Both the position numbers and the translations under genes were made by a program. Below are positions 57,023-64,000 of a stretch of DNA of 64,000 bases, piece after piece. The DNA is from Cellulomonas wangsupingiae (GTDB lineage Bacteria; Actinomycetota; Actinomycetes; Actinomycetales; Cellulomonadaceae). Positions within the stretch are counted from its first letter, which is position 1. Every line of letters begins with the position of its first letter. The notes beneath the pieces are model-generated. The model was not told the origin of the DNA and did no database searches. It worked only from the letters and a program-made list of their open reading frames with translations. The stretch lies in contig NZ_CP101989.1 of assembly GCF_024508275.1 (NCBI RefSeq), positions 2,852,001 to 2,916,000 of the forward strand, read 5' to 3'.

Positions 57023-57828
57023 GCAAGGACTCCTTGGGGATCGACGACCGCGGGCCGTACGTGGCAGAAGGGGCAGGTGTCGGAGAACAGGAGGGCGTCG
57101 CACACCGAGCAGCGACCCCGGGCGGGGGGCAGCTCCATGCGCTGCTCGAGGGGCAGCGCGACGAGCTCGACCGCCGTGTCGACGCCCACGCGCCCGCGCA
57201 CGTCCAGCGCGAGAGCGGGCAGGTCGACCGTGCTGGCGGCACCGGCGGTCGTCAGCACGTCGGGCAGCGCGGCGGCCGGGATCCGGCCGATGCCCGCGCC
57301 GTACACGTCGCCGCGCCGCAGCTCCGGCTCGGCCGCCGACGCGCGCCCCACGAGCCGCGCCTCCGGCAGCGGGCCGGAGAACGTCACGACGAACCCGTCG
57401 CCCCCGGGGAGCCACGACCGCAGGTGCTGCCCGACGGCGACCTCGGGGTGCTCCAGCCGCGCGACGCTCGGCGTCCAGGCGCCGCTCCACGTCTCGGCGA
57501 TCAGGCGGTCGGCGATGACCACCGCGATGCCCGCGTCCACGCCGGCGGCGGCGATCTGGTTGGCCATCAGGAGGATCGCGGCGGGCCCGTGGTGCGTTGC
57601 GCGCCACGCGACGTGGCAGCCCCTGTCCGAGGCGAGGGCGGCATGCTGACGCACGAGGGGCTCATGGCGCTTTTCACCCAGCAGAAGGATGTGCGGTGCA
57701 CGCCCGTCGAGCCGTTCGACCAGTGCGGGGAGGTCGCCCGGGGGGACGAGCAGCAGGGAGTCGCTCTCGAGCAGCTCCCGCGCGTCGGGGGTGGGCGGCA
57801 CGAGCGCCGACACGACGATGCGATGCAT
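57019..57828 (-). CDS. Tad-operon protein with C-terminal zinc ribbon
   Basis: A 269-residue protein, first gene of the Tad machine operon. It has no signal or membrane segment. A Rossmann-like N-terminal part (DLPALVERLDGRAPHILLLGEKRHE, AAGVDAGIAVVIADRLI) is followed by a middle part and a C-terminal CxxC-N8-CxxC ribbon (about 240-255, CSVCDALLFSDTCPFC). Family not recognised. The GTGA overlap with cpaB shows it is co-translated with the pilus genes. Cytoplasmic regulator or assembly factor (inference). Confidence 0.75.
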   Translation of the reverse strand: MHRIVVSALVPPTPDARELLESDSLLLVPPGDLPALVERLDGRAPHILLLGEKRHEPLVRQHAALASDRGCHVAWRATHHGPAAILLMANQIAAAGVDAGIAVVIADRLIAETWSGAWTPSVARLEHPEVAVGQHLRSWLPGGDGFVVTFSGPLPEARLVGRASAAEPELRRGDVYGAGIGRIPAAALPDVLTTAGAASTVDLPALALDVRGRVGVDTAVELVALPLEQRMELPPARGRCSVCDALLFSDTCPFCHVRPAVVDPQGVLA

Positions 57829-57953
57829 GGATACCGTGCTCTCCTCGGTGCCGTGGCCTGCGTGGGCACAGTGGCGGCCTCCGGGCACCGCGAGGTGTGC
57901 GGTACACGGGGGGAACGTGGGGACGTGCGGCCCGGCGTGTGACGTGGGGAGCA

Positions 57954-57965
57954 CCGGACGTCCGG
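57954..57965. promoter_or_regulatory. Palindrome CCGGACGTCCGG between the Tad operon and DUF192 gene
   Basis: A perfect 12-bp palindrome in the divergent region, 126 bases upstream of the Tad machine operon and 21 bases upstream of the DUF192 start. The same arms occur at 45760-45776 with a 4-base spacer. Confidence 0.5.
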
Positions 57966-57985
57966 ATGATAGTGGGAGGCCTGTG

Positions 57986-58369
57986 ATGAGCAGCAGGAAT
58001 GCTCGGCTGATCGTGGACGGCAGGGACGTGGCGCAGGTCGTCGTCGCGGACACCTGGGCCCGGCGCGCCCGCGGCATGCTCGCGCGCAGGTCCCCGCCGG
58101 AGGCGATGTGGTTCGTGGGCGAGAGCGGCGTGCACGGTGTCGGGATGACCCGGTCGCTGGACGTCGCGCTCCTGGACCGCGAAGGGCGGGTGCTGGCCAC
58201 GACCGTGCTGCGCCCGTTCGGCATGACACGTCCGCGGCGCGGCGTGGCGGACGTGCTGGAGGCCGCGCGCGGCAGCTTCGACGCCTGGGGCCTGGCCGTC
58301 GGGAGCGCGCTGGCGCGCCGTGGCGACGGCGTGGCGCAGGCAGACGGCTTCCGAGGCATGCTCACATGA
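57986..58369 (+). CDS. DUF192 protein
   Basis: A 127-residue protein of the DUF192 family (related to archaeal ProSAAS-like folds; function unknown). It has WARRARGMLARRSPPEAMWF, the conserved HGVGMTRSLDVALLDREGRVL and a VLEAARGSFDAWGLAVG end. The ATG at 57986 has GGGAGG six bases upstream. DUF192 genes often lie beside Tad loci in actinobacteria, as here, divergent from the machine operon. Confidence 0.85.
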   Translation: MSSRNARLIVDGRDVAQVVVADTWARRARGMLARRSPPEAMWFVGESGVHGVGMTRSLDVALLDREGRVLATTVLRPFGMTRPRRGVADVLEAARGSFDAWGLAVGSALARRGDGVAQADGFRGMLT

Positions 58370-58573
58370 TCGACACCCGGGGCAGCGGGACGTAGGGCCC
58401 ACGGACCGATTCACCTGCCGGCGGTGGGCCCGGCGACCCACCGCGGCGGGTCGGTGCGTCCGGCTCGCCCGACCTGTCCGGAGACCCTCGCCCCGACGGA
58501 CCGCGGGGGGCCCGCCGCATCGCGTCGTGCGCCGCGATAACCCCTTCGGGGATGTCGGCACCGGCACGTAACG

Positions 58574-60418
58574 TTGCCCGACGTGCGCTCCCTCCCCCTT
58601 GCCGACCCCGGCACCCCGCCGCTGCGTGGGCCCGCCGCCTACCTGTGGTGGACGGCCCGGCGCCAGTGGGGCATCCTCCTGGCCGCCGTCGCGTGCGGCG
58701 TCGTGCAGTTCGCCTGCCAGGCGTTCCTCCCCTTCCTCACGGGACGGGCGATCGACGGCGGGCTCGAGCACGGCTTCGGCCCGGACCTGCTCCGCGCCGC
58801 CGGCGCGCTGCTGAGCCTCGGCGTCCTGAGCGCGGCCGCCTCGGCGGTGGGCCACCGGTTCGACGTCGCGAACTGGCTGCGCGCCGCGTTCACGACGTCA
58901 CAGCTGGTGGGACGCACCACGGCACGCTCCGGGCACGCCGTCACGGCCGAGCTCCCGACCGGCGAGGTCGTGTCCGCCGTGGCGAACGACGCCCTGCGCG
59001 TCGGCGACCTGTTCGCCGTCACCGCGCGGTTCATCGGGTCGCTGACGGCGTACGCGGCCGTCGCGGTGCTGATGCTCCAGGTCTCGGTCCCGCTGGGCCT
59101 CGTCGTCCTGCTCGGCCTGCCCACGGTCGCGGCGACGCTCGGCCTGCTGGTCAAGCCCCTGCAGCGACGCCAGTCGGCACAGCGGGAGGCGTCGGGCCGG
59201 CTGACCACGCTGGGGTCCGACACCGTCTCGGGGCTGCGCGTGCTGCGCGGCATCGGTGGGGAGTCGGTGTTCACGGGTCGCTACCGCCGGCAGTCCCAGC
59301 TCGTGCGCGAGCGCGGGGAGAACGTCGCGGTCACGCAGTCCTGGCTCGACGCGCTGCAGGTGCTCCTGCCCGGCCTGTTCGTCACCGCGCTGGTGTGGAT
59401 GGGTGCGCACATGGCGCTGGACGGCACGATCACGCCCGGGCAGCTCGTCACGACCTACGGGTACGCGGCCTTCCTGGGGTGGCCCGTGCAGAACGCGACC
59501 GAGTTCCTCCAGTCCACCACCCGCGCCGTCGTGGCGACGCGCAAGGTGCTCGCCGTGCTGCGCGTCGTGCCGGCCGCGGGGGCCACGCCGGGCGCGGCCG
59601 CCATGCCACCCGCCGGGTCGCCCCTCGTCGACGAGGCCAGCGGTGTCACGCTCGAGCAGGGCCGCGTCGTCGCGCTCGTGTCGGCGGACCCCGACGAGTC
59701 GGCCGCCATCGCCACCCGGCTCGGACGGTTCGACGACGACGCGGAGGCCGGTACGCCGGTGCTGCTCGGGGGCGTGCCGCTGCGCGACCTGCCCCTGGCC
59801 GACGTCCGGCGCCGCATCGTCGTCGCCGAGGCGATGCCGCAGCTGTTCTCCGGCAGCCTGGCCGCCGGCCTCGACGTGCGCGGCGGTGCCGCCCGCGAGG
59901 ACCTCCTCGCGGCCATCGGCCTCGCCGACGCGCAGGACGTGCTCGACTCCGTGCCCGACGGCCTGGACGGGGAGCTGCCGGAGAAGGGCCGGTCCCTGTC
60001 CGGCGGCCAGCGCCAGCGCGTGGCGCTCGCCCGGGCACTGGTCACGGAGGCCGAGATCCTCGTGCTCGTCGAGCCCACGAGCGCGGTCGACGCGCACACC
60101 GAGGCGCGGATCGCCGCTCGCCTGTCGGACGCGCGCCGCGGCCGGACGACGCTCGTGGTCACCGCGAGCCCGCTGGTGCTCGACCACGTCGACGAGGTGC
60201 AGCTCGTCGCCGACGGCCGGCTCGTCGCCCGCGGCACCCACGCCGGGCTGCTCGACGGCGTCGCGGGGCGCGAGGTCGCCGCCAGCTACCGCCGCGTCGT
60301 CGGCCGGCGCATGGACGACGACGCACCCGTCGAGGAGTCGTTCGACGACGCGGGACGTCCCGACCTCGCACCGTACGACCTGTCCCCCGTCGACCAGTCC
60401 ACCGGAGGTGCCGCGTGA
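58574..60418 (+). CDS. ABC exporter half (signature-donating, ATP-site degenerate)
   Basis: A 614-residue transporter with an N-terminal membrane domain of six helices (about 30-320) and a C-terminal nucleotide-binding domain. The Walker A position is degenerate (SADPDESA, 370-377, no Gly-Lys-Ser/Thr), Walker B has Val499 instead of Asp (VLVEPTS; Glu500 present), but the signature LSGGQ (475-479) is intact. It therefore cannot bind ATP normally but supplies the signature to the partner at 60415-62154. Length and topology are typical. Substrate unknown. It overlaps the partner gene by four bases (GTGA). Confidence 0.9.
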   Translation: MPDVRSLPLADPGTPPLRGPAAYLWWTARRQWGILLAAVACGVVQFACQAFLPFLTGRAIDGGLEHGFGPDLLRAAGALLSLGVLSAAASAVGHRFDVANWLRAAFTTSQLVGRTTARSGHAVTAELPTGEVVSAVANDALRVGDLFAVTARFIGSLTAYAAVAVLMLQVSVPLGLVVLLGLPTVAATLGLLVKPLQRRQSAQREASGRLTTLGSDTVSGLRVLRGIGGESVFTGRYRRQSQLVRERGENVAVTQSWLDALQVLLPGLFVTALVWMGAHMALDGTITPGQLVTTYGYAAFLGWPVQNATEFLQSTTRAVVATRKVLAVLRVVPAAGATPGAAAMPPAGSPLVDEASGVTLEQGRVVALVSADPDESAAIATRLGRFDDDAEAGTPVLLGGVPLRDLPLADVRRRIVVAEAMPQLFSGSLAAGLDVRGGAAREDLLAAIGLADAQDVLDSVPDGLDGELPEKGRSLSGGQRQRVALARALVTEAEILVLVEPTSAVDAHTEARIAARLSDARRGRTTLVVTASPLVLDHVDEVQLVADGRLVARGTHAGLLDGVAGREVAASYRRVVGRRMDDDAPVEESFDDAGRPDLAPYDLSPVDQSTGGAA

Positions 60419-62154
60419 AGCTCCCCATCGCGGACGCGGCGACCGTGCGCGCCTACGCCGCCGAGCTGCTGGGCCGGCACCGCCGCCGCCTGGGGGGCCT
60501 CGCGGCGCTGCACACGCTGGCGGCCGTCGCCGGCCTGACCGGTCCGCTGCTCCTGGGCCGGCTCGTCGACGCGGTGACGCGCGGCACCGACGCCCGGTAC
60601 GTCAACACGCTCGTCGTGATCGGCGTGACGGCCGTGCTCACGCAGACCGGCCTGATCCGGTACGCGCAGCGGGCCTCCATGCTCTTCGGCGAGAAGGTCT
60701 TCGCCGAGCTCCGCGAGGAGTTCCTCGAGACCGTGACGTCCCTGCCGCTGTCGGTCGTCGAGCGGGCCGGCACCGGCGACCTCGTGGCCCGCACCACGAA
60801 CGACGTCAACAAGCTGCAGCACGCCGTCCGGTTCGGGGTGCCGCGGGTCATCGTCGCCGTCGTCACCATCACGCTCACCGTGGTCGCGTGCCTGGTCATC
60901 GACCCGCTCGTGTCCCTCGGCCTGTTCCTCGGCGTGCCGACGATGGTGGTGATGGTCCGCTGGTACCTGCGGCGCGCGACGCCCGCGTACGTGCGGGAGT
61001 CGGCGGCCTACGCCGTGCTCAACGGCACGATCACCGAGACGGTGGAGGGCGCACGGACCGTCGACGCCCTCGCCCTGGCCGACGCGCGCGAGCAGCAGGT
61101 GCGCGACGACCTGCGCGAGGCGTTCGACGCCGAGCGCGCCACGCTACGGTTGCGCACCATCCTGTTCCCGGGCGTGGACCTCGCGTTCGTCCTCGCGCCG
61201 GTCGCCGTCCTGGTCTGGGGCGGGTACCTCGCGTCGACCGGCCACGTGACGCTCGGCGCGGTCACGACCATCGTGATGTACGCCTACCAGGTGACCGGGC
61301 CGGTGTGGGAGCTCATCTTCTGGGTCGACGAGATCCAGGTCGCCGCCACGGCCCTGGCCCGCATCGTCGGCGTCCGGCTGGTCGAGACCGACCGGGAGGC
61401 GTCGGACGCGCAGCCCGTCGACGAGCGCATCTCGACGCGCGGCCTGCGGTACGCGTACCGCGAGGGCCACGACGTGCTGCACGGCATCGACCTCGACCTC
61501 GCGCCCGGCGAGCGGCTCGCCGTCGTCGGCCCGTCCGGGGCCGGCAAGTCGACGCTCGGCCGCATGATCGCCGGCATCCACCCGCCCACGGGCGGCTCCG
61601 CGACGGTCGGCGGCGTGCCGCTGGTCGACCTGCCGCTCGAGGAGCTGCGCGGGCACGTGGCCCTGGTGACCCAGGAGCACCACGTGTTCGTCGGCACGGT
61701 CGCGGACAACCTGCGCCTGGCGAAGGTCGAGGCGGACGACACCGAGATCGAGCGCGCGCTGCGTGCCGTCGACGCGTGGGAGTGGGTGCAGGGGCTGCCC
61801 GAGGGCCTGGCCACCGAGGTCGGCTCGGGCGGCACGGCGCTGACGCCGGCGCAGGCCCAGCAGCTCGCGCTCGCGCGGCTCGTGCTCCTGGACCCGCACA
61901 CGCTCGTGCTCGACGAGGCGACGTCGCTGCTCGACCCGCGCGCGGCACGCCACCTCGAGCGCTCGCTGTCCGCGGTGCTCGCCGGGCGGACGGTCGTCGC
62001 GATCGCCCACCGCCTGCACACCGCGCACGACGCGGACCGCGTGGCCGTGGTCGACGCGGGCCGGATCAGCGAGATCGGACCGCACGACGAGCTCGTCGCC
62101 GCGGGCGGCGAGTACGCCGCGCTGTGGCGGTCCTGGCAGCACGAGTCCGCCTGA
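60415..62154 (+). CDS. ABC exporter half (ATP-binding, signature degenerate)
   Basis: A 579-residue transporter with six membrane helices (about 20-300) and an NBD with canonical Walker A (GPSGAGKST, 372-380, Lys378) and Walker B (LVLDEATS, Glu501). The signature is replaced by LTPAQ (476-480). Together with the upstream half it makes a heterodimer with one complete ATP site: this subunit's Walker motifs with the other's LSGGQ. GTG start with GGAGG six bases upstream. Substrate unknown. Confidence 0.92.
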   Translation: MKLPIADAATVRAYAAELLGRHRRRLGGLAALHTLAAVAGLTGPLLLGRLVDAVTRGTDARYVNTLVVIGVTAVLTQTGLIRYAQRASMLFGEKVFAELREEFLETVTSLPLSVVERAGTGDLVARTTNDVNKLQHAVRFGVPRVIVAVVTITLTVVACLVIDPLVSLGLFLGVPTMVVMVRWYLRRATPAYVRESAAYAVLNGTITETVEGARTVDALALADAREQQVRDDLREAFDAERATLRLRTILFPGVDLAFVLAPVAVLVWGGYLASTGHVTLGAVTTIVMYAYQVTGPVWELIFWVDEIQVAATALARIVGVRLVETDREASDAQPVDERISTRGLRYAYREGHDVLHGIDLDLAPGERLAVVGPSGAGKSTLGRMIAGIHPPTGGSATVGGVPLVDLPLEELRGHVALVTQEHHVFVGTVADNLRLAKVEADDTEIERALRAVDAWEWVQGLPEGLATEVGSGGTALTPAQAQQLALARLVLLDPHTLVLDEATSLLDPRAARHLERSLSAVLAGRTVVAIAHRLHTAHDADRVAVVDAGRISEIGPHDELVAAGGEYAALWRSWQHESA

Positions 62155-62162
62155 CACGGGGC

Positions 62163-62191
62163 ACCGCGGCCGTCGCGACGGCGGCCGCGGT
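62163..62191. terminator. Terminator between the exporter operon and SURF1
   Basis: 10-bp stem ACCGCGGCCG with CGGCCGCGGT (62163-62172 with 62182-62191) between convergent genes; the loop can extend the pairing. Confidence 0.7.
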
Positions 62192-62199
62192 CCCGCCCG

Positions 62200-63015
62200 T
62201 CAGCGTCGCGCCGCGAGCGCGTCGTCCTCGGCCTCGGCCGGTGCGTCGCCCGGCAGCAGGGGCCGTCCCGCCGCCTCGTCGCGCACCAGGCGCCACCAGA
62301 GAGCGGCCACGAACAGCCCGAAGATCCACCACTGCGCCGCGTACGCGAGGTTCTGGATGTTCAGGCCGGAGCCGGCCCTGGTCGGCGGGTCGAGCGGCTC
62401 GAGACCGGCCTGCGCGGCCGGGTCCGCGGGGTCGCTCGTCTGCACCACGAGGTAGCCGGTGTAGACGGGACCGCCCCAGGTCGTGAGGAGCTGGGCGGGG
62501 CTGATCGCGTCGGTGCGTCCGTCGACGACGGGGTCGCCGGCCGCCTCGCCCACCTGCAACCACCCCACGACCTCGACGGGTCCGTCCGGCGCGGACGGGA
62601 CGTCGTCCCCGGCCGTCCACCCGCGCACGACGGGCAGGACGGCCGTCCCCTCGTCGGTGGGCACGAGCAGCGGCGTCAGGACGAGGTTCCCCTCGCTGCG
62701 CGTGTCGTGCGAGCGGCCCGTCACCAGCAGCGTGGCGTCGTCGTCGTAGGTGCCGGTGACGACGGCCTTGCGCGCCACGAGGTCCCCGACGAAGGGGTCG
62801 CCGGGCGCCAGCAGGTCCGCGAGGGGCTCGGGGTCGGCGGACAGGATGCGCTCGGCCTCCCGGTCCGCCGACAGCGCGCCGCGCACCTCGGCCCGCTCGA
62901 GCTGCCACACGCCGAGCCGGGCGCACACCGCGGCGGCGGCCAGCAGCACGACCAGCAGCCCGAGCATGCGCGGGCGGAGCGCGGCGCGCCACAGGGAGGT
63001 GGGGGTGTCGGCCAC
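62200..63015 (-). CDS. SURF1-family cytochrome oxidase assembly protein
   Basis: A 271-residue SURF1 protein with a helix at each end (about 16-35 and 227-245) and the extracytoplasmic domain between. Family features: [12 protein letters not shown] near the start, [27 protein letters not shown], and [19 protein letters not shown] at the end. It assists heme A insertion into cytochrome c oxidase. GTG 63015 fits the family N-terminus better than an upstream ATG. Confidence 0.93.
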   Translation of the reverse strand: MADTPTSLWRAALRPRMLGLLVVLLAAAAVCARLGVWQLERAEVRGALSADREAERILSADPEPLADLLAPGDPFVGDLVARKAVVTGTYDDDATLLVTGRSHDTRSEGNLVLTPLLVPTDEGTAVLPVVRGWTAGDDVPSAPDGPVEVVGWLQVGEAAGDPVVDGRTDAISPAQLLTTWGGPVYTGYLVVQTSDPADPAAQAGLEPLDPPTRAGSGLNIQNLAYAAQWWIFGLFVAALWWRLVRDEAAGRPLLPGDAPAEAEDDALAARR

Positions 63016-63112
63016 GTCTTCACGGTACCCGCCGCGGCCGGCCGGCCGGTGCGTCACCCGCGCCGCGCACGACGATGCCCCTGCGGTGGCGCCGCATGTG
63101 CGCTTGTATGGC

Positions 63113-63128
63113 TGTGGTCAGGAGCACA
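63113..63128. promoter_or_regulatory. CRP-like site upstream of the phosphoketolase gene
   Basis: TGTGGTCAGGAGCACA matches the TGTG-N8-CACA core of CRP/FNR-family sites, about 92-107 bases upstream of the xfp start. Actinobacterial CRP/GlxR proteins bind such sites. One site by inspection only. Confidence 0.4.
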
Positions 63129-63219
63129 GACGATGTGGGCCGGACGTCCCACCTCTCGCCCCGACCTGACGGAAGGCTGGGCGACGGCCCGGCCACAGGT
63201 ACTGCCCTCGGGAGGGGAC

Positions 63220-64000
63220 ATGACATCCACCACTGCGGACCCGCACACCTCCGGTGCCGGTCCGATCGCCCCGGGGCTGTTCGCCGAGGCCGAGGCGAGA
63301 ACCGCCTGGCGCACGGGGTCCGGCGCCCTCGACGACGCGACGCTGCGCCGCATCGAGAAGTGGTGGCGCGCCGCCAACTACCTGTCCGTGGGTCAGATCT
63401 ACCTGCTCGACAACCCGCTGCTGCGCCGGCCGCTGAGCCGGGACGACGTCAAGCCGCGGCTGCTCGGCCACTGGGGCACCACGCCCGGCCTGAACTTCCT
63501 GTACGCGCACCTCAACCGCGCCGTCGCGGAGCGGCAGCAGTCGACGATCTACGTCACCGGACCCGGCCACGGCGGCCCCGGGCTCGTCGCGAGCGCGTAC
63601 CTCGACGGCACGTACTCCGAGGTGTACTCCGACATCACGAAGGACGAGGAGGGCCTGCGTCGGCTGTTCCGGCAGTTCTCCTTCCCCGGTGGCATCCCGT
63701 CGCACGTCGCACCGGAGACCCCCGGGTCGATCCACGAGGGCGGCGAGCTCGGCTACGCGCTGAGCCACGCGTACGGTGCCGCGTTCGACAACCCGCACCT
63801 GCTGGTCGCGGCGGTCGTCGGCGACGGCGAGGCCGAGACCGGCCCGCTGGCGACCAGCTGGCACTCGAACAAGTTCGTCAACCCGCGCCAGGACGGCATC
63901 GTCCTGCCGATCCTGCACCTCAACGGGTACAAGATCGCCAACCCCACGGTCCTCGCGCGCATCAGCGACGACGAGCTGCACGACCTCATGGTCGGCTACG
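63220..64000 (+). CDS. xfp: Phosphoketolase (N-terminal part, cut by window end)
   Basis: First 260 codons of a xylulose-5-phosphate/fructose-6-phosphate phosphoketolase, a TPP enzyme that splits sugar phosphates with phosphate to acetyl phosphate. Family blocks: [69 protein letters not shown] and the TPP motif [19 protein letters not shown]. Full enzymes are about 800 residues. ATG 63220 has GGAGGGG four bases upstream. It provides a route from pentoses, which the sugar importer may bring in, to acetyl phosphate. Confidence 0.96.
   Translation, partial: MTSTTADPHTSGAGPIAPGLFAEAEARTAWRTGSGALDDATLRRIEKWWRAANYLSVGQIYLLDNPLLRRPLSRDDVKPRLLGHWGTTPGLNFLYAHLNRAVAERQQSTIYVTGPGHGGPGLVASAYLDGTYSEVYSDITKDEEGLRRLFRQFSFPGGIPSHVAPETPGSIHEGGELGYALSHAYGAAFDNPHLLVAAVVGDGEAETGPLATSWHSNKFVNPRQDGIVLPILHLNGYKIANPTVLARISDDELHDLMVGY

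Noticed and set aside
58370..58573. Region between DUF192 and the ABC exporter, considered for a small gene or RNA
   Set aside because: No convincing frame, hairpin or conserved motif was seen; it is taken as the exporter promoter region.
58552..62154. A 1,200-codon plus-strand frame covering both exporter genes
   Set aside because: Only its second half (from 60415) is the real ABC subunit; the first half is in the wrong frame for the 58574 gene, which has proper transporter motifs.
63016..63219. Region between SURF1 and phosphoketolase considered for a small gene
   Set aside because: Short frames only, without ribosome-binding sites or family motifs; only the CRP-like site was kept.

Overview
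The window is very GC-rich actinobacterial chromosome. The codons strongly favour G/C at third positions, and GTG starts and GTGA/ATGA stop-start overlaps are frequent. The gene set (ChvE/Mms sugar importer, secreted amylopullulanase, phosphoketolase, Tad pilus, SURF1, PcrA, SucCD, PerM) suggests a Cellulomonas-like member of the Micrococcales. That placement is inferred from gene content and family resemblance, not from a database search. No rRNA, tRNA, IS element, CRISPR array or prophage was seen.

Layout. 1-9192: a ChvE-MmsA-MmsB sugar importer (minus strand, permease cut by the window edge) lies behind a 1,953-residue amylopullulanase with an amylase and a pullulanase catalytic domain in one chain. 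LacI-like and other operator-like palindromes surround both promoters. 9329-30902: a central-metabolism backbone on the minus strand. It holds pcrA, an OmpA-like lipoprotein, sucC-sucD, perM, purN, purH (behind a ZTP riboswitch), a DUF3017-like gene, icd, mdh and DUF167. Plus-strand genes are interleaved: sigma/anti-sigma, aquaporin, a FAD oxidoreductase, a TetR-controlled NAD-epimerase, and a small membrane protein. icd and sucC share an upstream palindrome, which suggests common control of TCA-cycle genes.

31022-40004: a HIT-like protein, a PspC-type two-component system divergent from a PspC/LiaF-like operon, then guaA-DUF3592-DUF3817-glycosyltransferase. 40052-57828: a large Tad (tight adherence) pilus locus. 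The machine operon runs zinc-ribbon protein, CpaB, a CpaE-TadE fusion, TadE-like pseudopilin, CpaF, TadB, TadC, histidine kinase and response regulator, nearly all with overlapping stop/start codons. It is followed by the Flp pilin, a TadG-like protein, an OmpA-like protein with a lipoprotein partner, and two cassettes built around very large proteins that begin with a Flp-pilin signal and carry a roughly 430-residue beta-rich body. These pilin-headed proteins, with paralogous lipoproteins and small membrane proteins, are the best candidate for something undescribed. No prepilin peptidase is visible in the window.

57986-64000: a DUF192 protein divergent from the Tad operon, a heterodimeric ABC exporter whose two subunits have exactly complementary degenerate ATP-site motifs, SURF1, and the start of a phosphoketolase gene.
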